DNA of 46,397 nucleotides, from NCBI RefSeq assembly GCF_900010725.2, contig NZ_LR734886.1:10295-56691 (forward strand). Direction: 5' to 3'. This DNA is from Planktothrix serta PCC 8927 (GTDB lineage: Bacteria > Cyanobacteriota > Cyanobacteriia > Cyanobacteriales > Microcoleaceae). The notes under the pieces were generated by a model, which did no database searches, was not told where the DNA came from, and saw only the letters and a program-made list of their open reading frames with translations. Both the position numbers and the translations under genes were made by a program. This document shows positions 7,965 through 15,749 of this stretch, piece after piece; position 1 is the stretch's first letter, and every line of letters begins with the position of its first letter.

Positions 7965-9275
7965 ATGACTTCAAGCAGCATCGACAACTTCAAGCAATTT
8001 TTTAAGAAAACAATATTTTTTGACAATGAGCTAACCTCAGAACTGATCGCCATTTTGTTGGTGTACCTTGTTCAGGGAATTTTAGGACTCGCTCGTTTAG
8101 GGGTGAGTTTTTTCCTCAAGGATGAATTGGCGATGAGTCCGGCCGAGGTATCGGTTTTACTGGGAATTGTGGCTATTCCTTGGGTAGTAAAACCTTTATT
8201 CGGGTTCATTTCCGATGGCTTACCCATTTTTGGCTATCGTCGGCGTCCTTATTTAATCCTATCGGGACTATTGGGGACGTTATCCTGGGTGGCGCTAGGG
8301 ACAATTGTTCACACTCCTTGGGCTGCTACGGCGGTAATTGCATTGAGTTCCCTTTCCGTTGCTGTGAGCGATGTGATTGTAGATTCTTTAGTTGTAGAAC
8401 GGGCGCGTCATGAATCTATTAGTAATATTGGTTCACTACAATCAGTTTGTTGGGGAGCATCGGCTTTCGGGGGATTAATTACAGCCTATTTCAGTGGTTT
8501 TTTATTAGAAAAATTTTCCCCACAAACGATATTTTTAATTACAGCAACATTTCCCTTAATTGTATCCTTAGTGGGGGGATTAATTGCCGAAGAATTTCAG
8601 AATCAATACTCTAATTGGCAAACCGTCAAACAGCAAATTAAAAACCTCCGTCAAGCCATAACCCAAAAATCAATCTGGTTGCCTACAGCCTTTGTTTTTG
8701 TTTGGCAAGCCACACCAACGGCTGATGCTGCCTTTTTCTTTTTTACCACCAATGAATTAGGATTTCAACCGGAATTTTTAGGGCGAGTTCGTTTAGTAAC
8801 GAGCATGGCATCCTTAATCGGAGTTTGGCTGTTTCAACGATTTTTTAAGTCTCTTCCATTTCGGACAATCTTTTTTTGGTCAACGATTATTTCAACGGTG
8901 TTGGGAATGACCATGTTGCTATTAGTAACCCACACTAACCGTACCCTCGGTATTGATGATCATTGGTTTAGTTTAGGGGATAGTTTGATTTTAGCAGTTA
9001 TGGGGCAAATTGCCTATATGCCTGTGTTAGTTTTAGCCGCCCGTTTATGTCCGCCGGGGGTAGAAGCTACATTATTTGCCTTATTAATGTCAGTTTCTAA
9101 TTTAGCGGGATTAATTTCTTATGAATTAGGGGCTTTACTAACCCATTGGTTTGGGATTACTGAAAAAAACTTTAATCAATTATGGTTACTGGTAATTGTC
9201 ACGAATCTTAGCACTTTATTCCCACTGCCTTTAATTCATTGGTTACCCAATAGTAGTGCAGAAAGTGAACCCTAA
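7965..9275 (+). CDS. Folate-biopterin transporter (FBT/BT1 family, MFS)
   Basis: A 436-residue integral membrane protein of the folate-biopterin transporter branch of the major facilitator superfamily. About a dozen hydrophobic segments are evident. Family signatures include GLARLGVSFFLKDELAMSPAEVS, WVVKPLFGFISDGLPIFGYRRRPYL (the loop between helices 2 and 3), SDVIVDSLVVERAR and GFQPEFLGRVR. In the family, members from cyanobacteria and plastids carry folates or related pteridines. Specificity here is inferred from the family only. A 256-bp spacer without a clear gene follows. Confidence 0.85.
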   Translation: MTSSSIDNFKQFFKKTIFFDNELTSELIAILLVYLVQGILGLARLGVSFFLKDELAMSPAEVSVLLGIVAIPWVVKPLFGFISDGLPIFGYRRRPYLILSGLLGTLSWVALGTIVHTPWAATAVIALSSLSVAVSDVIVDSLVVERARHESISNIGSLQSVCWGASAFGGLITAYFSGFLLEKFSPQTIFLITATFPLIVSLVGGLIAEEFQNQYSNWQTVKQQIKNLRQAITQKSIWLPTAFVFVWQATPTADAAFFFFTTNELGFQPEFLGRVRLVTSMASLIGVWLFQRFFKSLPFRTIFFWSTIISTVLGMTMLLLVTHTNRTLGIDDHWFSLGDSLILAVMGQIAYMPVLVLAARLCPPGVEATLFALLMSVSNLAGLISYELGALLTHWFGITEKNFNQLWLLVIVTNLSTLFPLPLIHWLPNSSAESEP

Positions 9276-9531
9276 AAATATCATGTTATTGGATTAACAG
9301 GTTATATTCAATCCTATGTATTCTGCTAAAAATTCACTTTTTGCTATCCTTGGGATCAAAGGGGTCAAAAAAGATTAGAACATTTACAGGAAAAATAGAA
9401 CAAGCATATTGCTGATCCTTTCGGTGAAGAATAAATTAAAATTGATCTTTCACCCGGCAGTCAACAGATACGGGTCTTCTGTGTTAGGCTGATAAAAACG
9501 GAATCAGCAAACTCTTAAGCGAGGGAATCCG

Positions 9532-10560
9532 ATGAAGTTTAGCATCGTCATTACAACCTATAACCGACTTGCTTTACTAAAACGGGCAATTGATTCTGCA
9601 TTGAATCAAACCGTGTCCTGTGAAGTTGTGGTTGCTGACGATTGTTCTTCCGATGAAACAGAAGAGTATGTTCGCGCTTTATCTGCTTCCTTAGTTCAAC
9701 AAGGAGATGATCGTTTAGTTTATTATCGAAATCAGTCTAACCAAGGTCATTCTATGACGATGAATGCCGGGGTTGCGGCTGCTTCAGGAGATTGGATTAA
9801 ACCAGTCGATGATGATGATTATTTAGCGGTGAATTGCATTGAAGAAATGATCAAAGCAATCACAACTTATCAAACCAAAGTTAATCAAAATTCATCCTTA
9901 CAGGCGGTGATTTGTTCCTGTCAATCGGCTCAAGTAGATCCTAATGGCTTAGAATTAAGTCGAACTCGCATCAGTGGCCCTGGCACAGTTTATTATATCC
10001 CCCAGGAAGATATTCACTATGGAATGTTATTAGAACAAGTGCCCTTTGGAACCCCCATTCAAGTTGCTTATCGTAGAGATGCGTTTCTCAATTCTGGGGG
10101 ATGGGATTCGAGTTTAGATATTAATTGTGATGATATTGATTCTTGGATTAAAATTGCTCAATTTGGAGATGCAATTTTTATTAATCAATGTTTAGCTTAT
10201 CGAACGATTTGGCCGGGAGCTTATAATCAAAAAATATCTCTGGAAAAACGACTAGATGCTAATATTTTAATTAAGGAAAAAATTTATCACCGGGTTCATC
10301 AAAAACATCATATCCGACTTCCTAACCTCGAACATATCCGTGATTATCTGAAATTGCATTGGAGTATTGTGGCTCTCAAAAAAGCTAAACTTCGGAATGC
10401 TTGTTATTTTTGCTCAACATCGGTGTTTTCTCTTCAAGGTTGGAAATTATTACTATCCTCTATTTTAAATCGAAAACAACCTGCTTCAAAATTAAAACAA
10501 ATATTCAGGGAAAATAAAGAAGCAGAAGTTTTAGTCAAGAAAAATATTTTAATTGAATAA
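9532..10560 (+). CDS. Family 2 glycosyltransferase
   Basis: A 342-residue GT2 (GT-A fold) protein. The start FSIVITTYNRLALLKRAIDSALNQT and the nucleotide-binding VVADDCSSDETEEYV are standard. The metal-binding acidic motif is KPVDDDDYL at about 85-93. The C-terminal 80 residues are basic and hydrophobic and may contact the membrane. The following ABC-2 permease gene starts 4 bp after the stop, so the two form a likely unit, perhaps for making and moving a glycoconjugate; that link is an inference. The acceptor and sugar are unknown. Confidence 0.85.
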   Translation: MKFSIVITTYNRLALLKRAIDSALNQTVSCEVVVADDCSSDETEEYVRALSASLVQQGDDRLVYYRNQSNQGHSMTMNAGVAAASGDWIKPVDDDDYLAVNCIEEMIKAITTYQTKVNQNSSLQAVICSCQSAQVDPNGLELSRTRISGPGTVYYIPQEDIHYGMLLEQVPFGTPIQVAYRRDAFLNSGGWDSSLDINCDDIDSWIKIAQFGDAIFINQCLAYRTIWPGAYNQKISLEKRLDANILIKEKIYHRVHQKHHIRLPNLEHIRDYLKLHWSIVALKKAKLRNACYFCSTSVFSLQGWKLLLSSILNRKQPASKLKQIFRENKEAEVLVKKNILIE

Positions 10561-10564
10561 TTCT

Positions 10565-11353
10565 ATGAGACATATTTTTAAAATCGCTCAAACTTTAATA
10601 GTGACATACTATGCTTACATGGTAGAATATCGAGCCGAATTATTTTTGTGGGCTTTATCCGGTTCTTTACCATTTATTTTAATGGGAATTTGGATTAAAG
10701 CCTCCCAAACAGGTAATATTGAACTGAGTGATATTGAATTTGCTCGATATTTTTTGGCCGCATTTGTTGTTCGACAAGCTAATGTGGTTTGGGTGATTTG
10801 GGAATTTGAAAAAGAAGTTATTCAAGGAAAACTTTCCCCGCGATTATTACAACCTATTGATCCAGTTTGGCATCATTTTCTCAGCCATATTGCCGAACGA
10901 TTTGCCCGTCTTCCCTTTATTATAGGGCTAATTATTTTATTTTTTTCCCTCTATCCTCAATCATTTTGGATACCCAGTTTAGGACAATTTTTATTGTTTT
11001 TGTTAACATTAATTCTAGCTTTTATGCTGCGATTTATTATTCAATATACCTTTGCTCTATTTTCCTTCTGGACAGAACGAGCCAGTGCCATTGAACAAAT
11101 TTGGTATTTACCCTATCTATTTTTATCAGGAATTATTGCACCGTTAGACGTGTTTCCTCCCTTGATTCGGGAAATAACATTATGGACACCCTTTCCCTAC
11201 CTGGTTTATTTTCCCGCTTCTATTATTGTAGGATTTCCCATTGATATATTTCGCAGTCTATTAACAATGTTCTTTTGGGGAACTATATTTTTTATTGCTA
11301 ACCGTTGGTTATGGAAACAAGGATTAAAACAATATTCAGGAATGGGAGCCTAG
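10565..11353 (+). CDS. ABC-2 type transporter permease
   Basis: This is the membrane subunit of an ABC exporter (ABC-2 family), 262 residues with about six hydrophobic segments. Typical stretches are YYAYMVEYRAELFLWALSGSLP, WVIWEFEKEVIQGKLSPRLLQPIDPVWHH and the end LWKQGLKQYSGMGA, which is shared widely by cyanobacterial homologues. The frame is open from a TTG at 10553 that overlaps the glycosyltransferase stop, but the ATG at 10565 fits the family start better. No ATPase gene is adjacent, so the partner ATPase must be encoded elsewhere. The cargo is unknown. Confidence 0.85.
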   Translation: MRHIFKIAQTLIVTYYAYMVEYRAELFLWALSGSLPFILMGIWIKASQTGNIELSDIEFARYFLAAFVVRQANVVWVIWEFEKEVIQGKLSPRLLQPIDPVWHHFLSHIAERFARLPFIIGLIILFFSLYPQSFWIPSLGQFLLFLLTLILAFMLRFIIQYTFALFSFWTERASAIEQIWYLPYLFLSGIIAPLDVFPPLIREITLWTPFPYLVYFPASIIVGFPIDIFRSLLTMFFWGTIFFIANRWLWKQGLKQYSGMGA

Positions 11354-11397
11354 TAGTGAGTCCTTCAGGACTCTCTTAGCCCTAAAGGGCTTACTAC
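11353..11397. terminator. Three-stem palindrome after the ABC permease gene
   Basis: An outer stem GTAGTGAG (11353-11360) with CTTACTAC (11390-11397, one mismatch) encloses two perfect small hairpins, AGTCCTTCAGGACT (11359-11372) and AGCCCTAAAGGGCT (11378-11391). It may end transcription of the permease gene or be a small dispersed palindromic repeat. Confidence 0.45.
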
Positions 11398-11464
11398 AAT
11401 TTAATTGTTCTTGTATTAAGATCAATAAAGCTATTTTCAATCAATTATTAGGAACATACCAACG

Positions 11465-11905
11465 ATGAGACTCCTTCACACAATGTTACGAGTAGGAAAC
11501 CTAGACCGATCTCTAAAATTTTACTGCGATATTTTAGGAATGAAACTGCTGCGTCAAAAAGACTATCCAGGGGGTGAATTTACCTTAGCATTTGTGGGGT
11601 ATGGCGATGAATCCGATCATAGCGTCATTGAGTTAACCTATAACTGGGGTGTCGAACACTATGAAATCGGTACAGGTTATGGTCATATTGCCCTTGGTGT
11701 CGATGATATTTACCAGACTTGTGAACAAATTAGAGCCGCAGGTGGTAAAATTACCCGTGAACCTGGCCCCATGAAACACGGAAGCACTGTGATTGCATTT
11801 GTTGAAGATCCAGATAGTTATAAAATTGAGTTAATTCAGTTAGGAACTCAAGGATCAAATTCGGACAAAGAAACACCTGTTACTGCGTCTACAGCATCTT
11901 CATAA
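11465..11905 (+). CDS. gloA: Lactoylglutathione lyase (glyoxalase I)
   Basis: This enzyme converts the methylglyoxal-glutathione hemithioacetal into S-lactoylglutathione in the cytoplasm. The 146-residue protein matches the bacterial Ni/Co type. All four metal ligands fall at the same numbers as in the E. coli enzyme: His5, Glu56, His74 and Glu122. The sequence pattern is [47 protein letters not shown] and [15 protein letters not shown]. The last 18 or so residues form a Ser/Thr-rich tail. A short block at 15426-15479 encodes residues like this tail in the same frame (see that feature). Confidence 0.95.
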   Translation: MRLLHTMLRVGNLDRSLKFYCDILGMKLLRQKDYPGGEFTLAFVGYGDESDHSVIELTYNWGVEHYEIGTGYGHIALGVDDIYQTCEQIRAAGGKITREPGPMKHGSTVIAFVEDPDSYKIELIQLGTQGSNSDKETPVTASTASS

Positions 11906-12030
11906 AACCCCATCCTATCCCTCCCCTTCATCATAGGAGGGGAAATCAATAAGATATACTGGTTTTGATCAAATTAAACTTCTCCAGCCTTGAACCCATT
12001 AGTCCGAAAACCTTTAGAAGAAATCCTATT

Positions 12031-13128
12031 ATGAAGCCCAAAATTGCGATCGCTTGTCAGGGAGGAGGAAGCCAAACCGCTTTCACGGCGGGTGTCTTTA
12101 AAGCTTTATTTGAAAACAAGATTCAGGATTATTTTAATATTGTCAGCTTAAGTGGAACCTCTGGAGGTGCCATCTGTGCATTCCTGATCTGGTATGCCCT
12201 GAAAAAAGGGGATGATATTATTTGGAAACGACTGATCGACTTTTGGGAAGATAATACAGCCCAAACTTCTCAAGAAAAGTTTTTCAATGACTTTGCGATT
12301 AAAACTTTGGAATGGGTCAGTAAAGGGAAAATTCCTCAGTACAATTTAAGTCCTTATTCCCCCATCGTTAAAGCTTGGTTTTCCTTTTCGACCCAAGGTT
12401 TACGGAGTCGATTTACCAATTTTGAGGAATTACTAGGAGCCCATATTGATTTCTCAGAATTAGCGACTTGGGGTATGCAACCTGAACCGCCAATCTTACT
12501 GATCGGCGCTTGTAATATCCTCACAGGCCGATTACATAAATTCAACTCCTATCAAGAAGCTATTAAACTCGAACATATCTTGGCTTCTGCTTGCATACCT
12601 AACCTTTTCCCTGCCGTTTCTATTGAAGAAATGGCTTATTGGGACGGACTTTTTTCTGATAATCCACCGATTGATTCTTTGATTAAAAGCAATTTTGTCG
12701 GAATTGCCAATCTTCCCCAGGAAATTTGGGTAATTAAAATTAATCCCACAACCCGCGATAAAATCCCCACAGCCCCCGATGATATTGCCGATCGCCGTAA
12801 TGAATTAGAGGGAAATCTCTCTTTATTTCAGAGCCTCGGTGAAATTGAAAATCTCAATAATCTCTTTTTAATGGGAGCATTTAACGAGGAATTTCTCGCC
12901 CAAATTGATGTGAAAGAACCGATGAAAATTCCTAAATCTTTTCCTGATGATCCCGACCGGGATTACCATATCCCCATGATTGAAATGTCTGAAGATTTAG
13001 CCAAAATATTGAATTATGAAAGTAAATTAGATCGCTCTCCAGAAATGATTAATCGGTTGATTCAAGACGGGGAAAAACAAGGTAAAAAATTTATTGAAAC
13101 CCGATTAAAACAGATGGGTTTGAAGTAA
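12031..13128 (+). CDS. Patatin-like phospholipase
   Basis: A 365-residue patatin-family lipid acyl hydrolase. The Gly-rich oxyanion motif CQGGGSQTAFTAG lies near the N-terminus, the nucleophile elbow GTSGG (Ser in SGTSGGAICAF) follows, and the partner Asp is in YWDGLFSDNPP. This makes up the Ser-Asp dyad typical of the family. The frame stays open upstream to a TTG at 11965, but the ATG at 12031 directly precedes the conserved start, so it is preferred. An HIP1 octamer spans the fifth to seventh codons. It is encoded just upstream of the MerR gene; no functional tie is evident. Confidence 0.85.
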   Translation: MKPKIAIACQGGGSQTAFTAGVFKALFENKIQDYFNIVSLSGTSGGAICAFLIWYALKKGDDIIWKRLIDFWEDNTAQTSQEKFFNDFAIKTLEWVSKGKIPQYNLSPYSPIVKAWFSFSTQGLRSRFTNFEELLGAHIDFSELATWGMQPEPPILLIGACNILTGRLHKFNSYQEAIKLEHILASACIPNLFPAVSIEEMAYWDGLFSDNPPIDSLIKSNFVGIANLPQEIWVIKINPTTRDKIPTAPDDIADRRNELEGNLSLFQSLGEIENLNNLFLMGAFNEEFLAQIDVKEPMKIPKSFPDDPDRDYHIPMIEMSEDLAKILNYESKLDRSPEMINRLIQDGEKQGKKFIETRLKQMGLK

Positions 13129-13146
13129 CAATAGGGAGCGAGTTTA

Positions 13147-13545
13147 ATGTTCCAAGTCGGTGAAGTTTCCCGTCGTTTGGGACTTAATCCCCAAACGTTA
13201 TACTTTTACGAGCGGATTAAATTAATTCCCTCTCCCCAACGCACGGTTGCAGGGTATCGGCTTTATACCCAGGAAGATATAGAGCGGATTGTTTTTATTA
13301 CTCGCGCTAAATCTTTGGGGTTAAGTTTAGAAGAAATTAAAGATATTTTAGTGTTAAAAGATGGGGGAGAACTCACCTGTCAAGCGGTCTATGACCGACT
13401 CAGCCAAAAAATTCAAGATATTCAAGAAAATATCCACAAATTGCAGACCCTCCACGATGAGTTATTGCCATTATTAGAACAATGTCATCGCAATTTTGAC
13501 CATCCTGATCCGACTCATCAATGTATCGTTCTGGAAAAAGATTGA
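13147..13545 (+). CDS. MerR family regulator, metal-sensing type
   Basis: A 132-residue MerR-type activator: a winged helix FQVGEVSRRLGLNPQTLYFYERIKLIPSPQRTVAGYRLY, then a coiled-coil dimer helix and a C-terminal effector loop. Cysteines and histidines sit where ZntR/MerR-type sensors bind metal: Cys78 at the start of the dimer helix, then Cys113, His114, His119, His124 and Cys126. This resembles the ZntR order, though not identically, so a thiophilic metal or metalloid is the likely signal (inference). It lies upstream of the thioredoxin-like and permease genes, in the same direction, with a MerR-type operator in the gap (13564-13595). Confidence 0.88.
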   Translation: MFQVGEVSRRLGLNPQTLYFYERIKLIPSPQRTVAGYRLYTQEDIERIVFITRAKSLGLSLEEIKDILVLKDGGELTCQAVYDRLSQKIQDIQENIHKLQTLHDELLPLLEQCHRNFDHPDPTHQCIVLEKD

Positions 13546-13563
13546 AAAAATTTCTAAAAACCC

Positions 13564-13595
13564 TTGACCTTATACTCATGTATAGGGATTATTCT
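13564..13595 (+). promoter_or_regulatory. MerR-type promoter with 20-bp spacer and central palindrome
   Basis: The -35 box TTGACC lies at 13564-13569 and the -10 box TATTCT at 13590-13595, with a 20-bp spacer, longer than normal as in MerR-controlled promoters. The palindrome CCTTATAC-TCAT-GTATAGGG (13568-13587, one mismatched pair) lies within the spacer. A MerR-type protein would untwist this spacer to activate the genes that follow. Confidence 0.75.
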
Positions 13596-13639
13596 AGGAC
13601 TTAACCCCCTAACCCTCTATAAAGAAAAGGAGTTAAGTC

Positions 13640-13882
13640 ATGAATACGATCAAGATTGAAGTCTTAGGAACAGGTTGTAAAAAATGTCAGCAGTTAGAAG
13701 CCAATACTCAGGAAGCGCTCGCCTCCCTCAATCTCAATGCAGACGTGCTGCATATTACTGACCCCATCGAAATTGCTAAACGTGGGGTAATGTCTACCCC
13801 CGCATTAGTCGTGAATGGCAAAGTTGTGAGTAAAGGAAAAGTGCTCACTCCCGCAGAGATTCAACCGCTACTATCAGTTTAA
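13640..13882 (+). CDS. Small thioredoxin-like protein with CxxC
   Basis: An 80-residue single-domain thioredoxin-fold protein of the small TM0996/MTH895 type. The active site is GTGCKKCQQLE (Cys at about 12 and 15), and the cis-Pro region is VMSTPALVVNGKVVSKGKV. Members of this family are often encoded next to DUF318/ArsP-type permeases. A role in handing a thiol-bound metal or metalloid to the permease, or in keeping its cysteines reduced, is plausible but inferred. An AAGGAG lies about 8 bp upstream of the ATG. The promoter with MerR operator is 45-76 bp upstream. Confidence 0.9.
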   Translation: MNTIKIEVLGTGCKKCQQLEANTQEALASLNLNADVLHITDPIEIAKRGVMSTPALVVNGKVVSKGKVLTPAEIQPLLSV

Positions 13883-13899
13883 AAATCGAAGGATAAATT

Positions 13900-14892
13900 A
13901 TGTTCGATCCCTTTTATCTTTTTGACTGGTTGGCTACCCAGATTGTGACGCAACTGTTGGGTTTATCAATAGAATCTCATCTGGGAGCCAGCTTACATTT
14001 TTTCCTCTATGATGTCCCTAAAATATTAACCTTGCTAATAGTAATTAGCTTTATCGTTGGGACATTTCAAAGCTTTTTAGAACCGGAGAAAGTGCGAAAA
14101 CTTTTAGAAGGTAAACGGACATTAGGGGGGAATATATTGGCGGCTACGGTTGGGATTATTACGCCCTTTTGTTCCTGTTCTGCGGTTCCTTTATTTATTG
14201 GATTTTTGGAGGCTGGTGTTCCTCTCGGCGTGACATTTTCCTATCTGATTTCCGCACCCATGGTTAATGAAGTGGCTGTGATTTTGCTGTGGGGATTATT
14301 TGGGTTGAAGGTAACACTATTATATATTGGTTTTGGGGTAGGATTAGCGATCGCAGCCGGATATATTATCGGAGAACTCAAATTAGAAAAATGGGTTGAA
14401 CCTTTTGTTTGGGAACTCCAGAAATCCCGACAAGAATTATATTCAGAGGATCACCTTGAGTCAGAAACCTTAACCTGGAAACAACGCTTTCAACAGGGAT
14501 GGTTTCAGTCGAGCCAAATTGTCCAATCTGTTTGGGTTTATGTTGTCGTAGGAATTGCGATTGGTGCGATCATTCATGGCTATCTTCCCACGAATTTAAT
14601 CACTCAAATAGCCGGGGTTAATAATCCCTTCGCGGTTCCCGTTGCTGTGATTTTAGGTGTACCTCTCTATGCCAATATTGCCGGGGTAATGCCAATTACA
14701 GAAGCATTGGTTAATAAAGGAATGCCCCTCGGAACAGTCTTAGCATTTACAATGGCTGTAACAGCCCTTTCCTTTCCTGAAATAGTCATTCTCAGAAAGG
14801 TTCTTCGTCCTCAACTTTTAGCTGTTTTTATTAGTTTGATGACGCTGGGAATTATCAGTATTGGTTATTTATTCAATGCTCTGTTTGTTTGA
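13900..14892 (+). CDS. DUF318/ArsP-type permease (YraQ-like)
   Basis: A 330-residue integral membrane permease of the DUF318 family (YraQ, ArsP). About eight to ten hydrophobic helices are evident. The hallmark is TPFCSCSAVPLFIGFLEAGVPLG at about 85-107, which in ArsP contributes to binding of trivalent organoarsenicals. The second half has the related VILGVPLYANIAGVMPITEALV, so the two halves are pseudo-symmetric. A polar cytoplasmic loop lies between them (about 165-205). It starts 17 bp after the thioredoxin-like gene, so the two are one operon under the MerR-type promoter. The exported compound cannot be fixed from sequence; arsenicals or thiophilic metals are the main candidates. Confidence 0.85.
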   Translation: MFDPFYLFDWLATQIVTQLLGLSIESHLGASLHFFLYDVPKILTLLIVISFIVGTFQSFLEPEKVRKLLEGKRTLGGNILAATVGIITPFCSCSAVPLFIGFLEAGVPLGVTFSYLISAPMVNEVAVILLWGLFGLKVTLLYIGFGVGLAIAAGYIIGELKLEKWVEPFVWELQKSRQELYSEDHLESETLTWKQRFQQGWFQSSQIVQSVWVYVVVGIAIGAIIHGYLPTNLITQIAGVNNPFAVPVAVILGVPLYANIAGVMPITEALVNKGMPLGTVLAFTMAVTALSFPEIVILRKVLRPQLLAVFISLMTLGIISIGYLFNALFV

Positions 14893-14896
14893 CACT

Positions 14897-14926
14897 CCCA
14901 CCCCTACGCTACGCTAAAGGGGTGGG
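14897..14926. repeat. IS200/IS605-like end hairpin or terminator after the permease
   Basis: The perfect 9-bp stem CCCACCCCT (14897-14905) pairs with AGGGGTGGG (14918-14926) around the loop ACGCTACGCTAA, followed by ATTCTCG. It starts only 4 bp after the permease stop. Its form (short GC-rich hairpin with a pyrimidine-rich trailer) is that of the terminal hairpins of IS200/IS605 elements in cyanobacteria. It could also stop transcription, though no T-run follows. Confidence 0.55.
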
Positions 14927-15124
14927 ATTCTCGTATCTAGTCCAGGTAAAACAAAATCACAATAATCGGCATCGCCCAGCAGCCAGACACAACGATGATG
15001 GAACACACGGAGGTCATCAACGTCGGTCTGCTTAAAGTTTTTGGGTTAGCTACTATCGGGGCGATCGCTCTATAAGATCAGTGATCACACCGGGGAATTA
15101 TCTAGGAAAAGCCGCGATCAAGTC

Positions 15125-15334
15125 TTAGATGATAGTCACATTCACTGCCGAGGGGCCTTTCTGACCCTGTTGGATATCGAATTCCACACGCTGGCCTTCA
15201 GCTAGAGTTTTAAAGCCAGTGCTTTGAATCGCCGAGAAATGTACGAAGATATCTTTAGAGCCATCGGCTGGGGTAATGAAACCAAAGCCTTTTGACTCGT
15301 TGAACCATTTGATCTGACCGGAAATTTTAGTCAT
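15125..15334 (-). CDS. Cold-shock domain protein (CspA family)
   Basis: A 69-residue single cold-shock domain, an RNA- and ssDNA-binding OB fold that acts as an RNA chaperone. RNP1 is [12 protein letters not shown] at about 14-25 and RNP2 is DIFVHFSAI at about 28-36. It also has the usual start [14 protein letters not shown] and end [10 protein letters not shown]. The length is normal. The gene is alone on the minus strand. Cyanobacteria mostly use RRM proteins for cold stress, so a classical Csp next to none of its usual partners is of some note; an RRM protein is also present at 43898-44209. Confidence 0.93.
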   Translation of the reverse strand: MTKISGQIKWFNESKGFGFITPADGSKDIFVHFSAIQSTGFKTLAEGQRVEFDIQQGQKGPSAVNVTII

Positions 15335-15425
15335 GTTTTAACCTTTGGGAAAACAATATGAACCTCAAACCATTATTCTATAAGAGTTTGATTTGAATTT
15401 TTGGATATGTCTATTAGTTTAGCTT

Positions 15426-15479
15426 ACTCAAGGATCAAATTCCCAGAAAGAACAGGCTATTATTGTAGGAGGGTCTTAA
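15426..15479 (+). pseudogene. Possible remnant of a glyoxalase I gene tail
   Basis: This block shares ACTCAAGGATCAAATTC exactly with the gloA 3' end (from 11849). Translated in the same frame, it reads TQGSNSQKEQ, against [10 protein letters not shown] in gloA, and ends in a stop after AIIVGGS. Nothing of the glyoxalase domain is seen upstream of it. It may be the leftover tail of a duplicated gloA, or chance over a short length. Confidence 0.3.
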
Positions 15480-15552
15480 TTTAAACCAATCCTAACCTTT
15501 CTTTTAGTAGAGTTAGGGAAGAAGATCTATAAAAATCAAATCCTTTAAGGGT

Positions 15553-15749
15553 TTATATTCTTCCTGTAAATAGAAAAGGTTTGACTAATAAAATCATCCG
15601 ATCCAACTCAGTTTTATTGTGTTTAAGAAGATCATGCCCCCACAATTCATTTGTATTGTTGGCGCAATCTCTTGCTAGAGTTTCTCCGATCCCTTCAAAA
15701 GTATTATGGGTGACTCTCCTTAGCCGCTCTGGAGCCGATTAATCCTCAT
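15553..15749 (-). pseudogene. Broken partner gene of the AAA ATPase
   Basis: On the minus strand an ATG (15749) overlaps the ATPase stop in the classic ATGA arrangement of coupled genes, but its frame (MRINRLQSG) stops after 9 codons. In another frame, 15553-15738 is open for 61 residues with protein-like content: RLRRVTHNTFEGIGETL, then ARDCANNTNELWGHDLL, KHNKTELDRMILLVKPF and a stop. The simplest reading is a second operon gene broken by a frameshift and truncation. I do not recognise the family. The rest of the 411-bp gap to the Csp gene shows no other gene. Confidence 0.45.
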
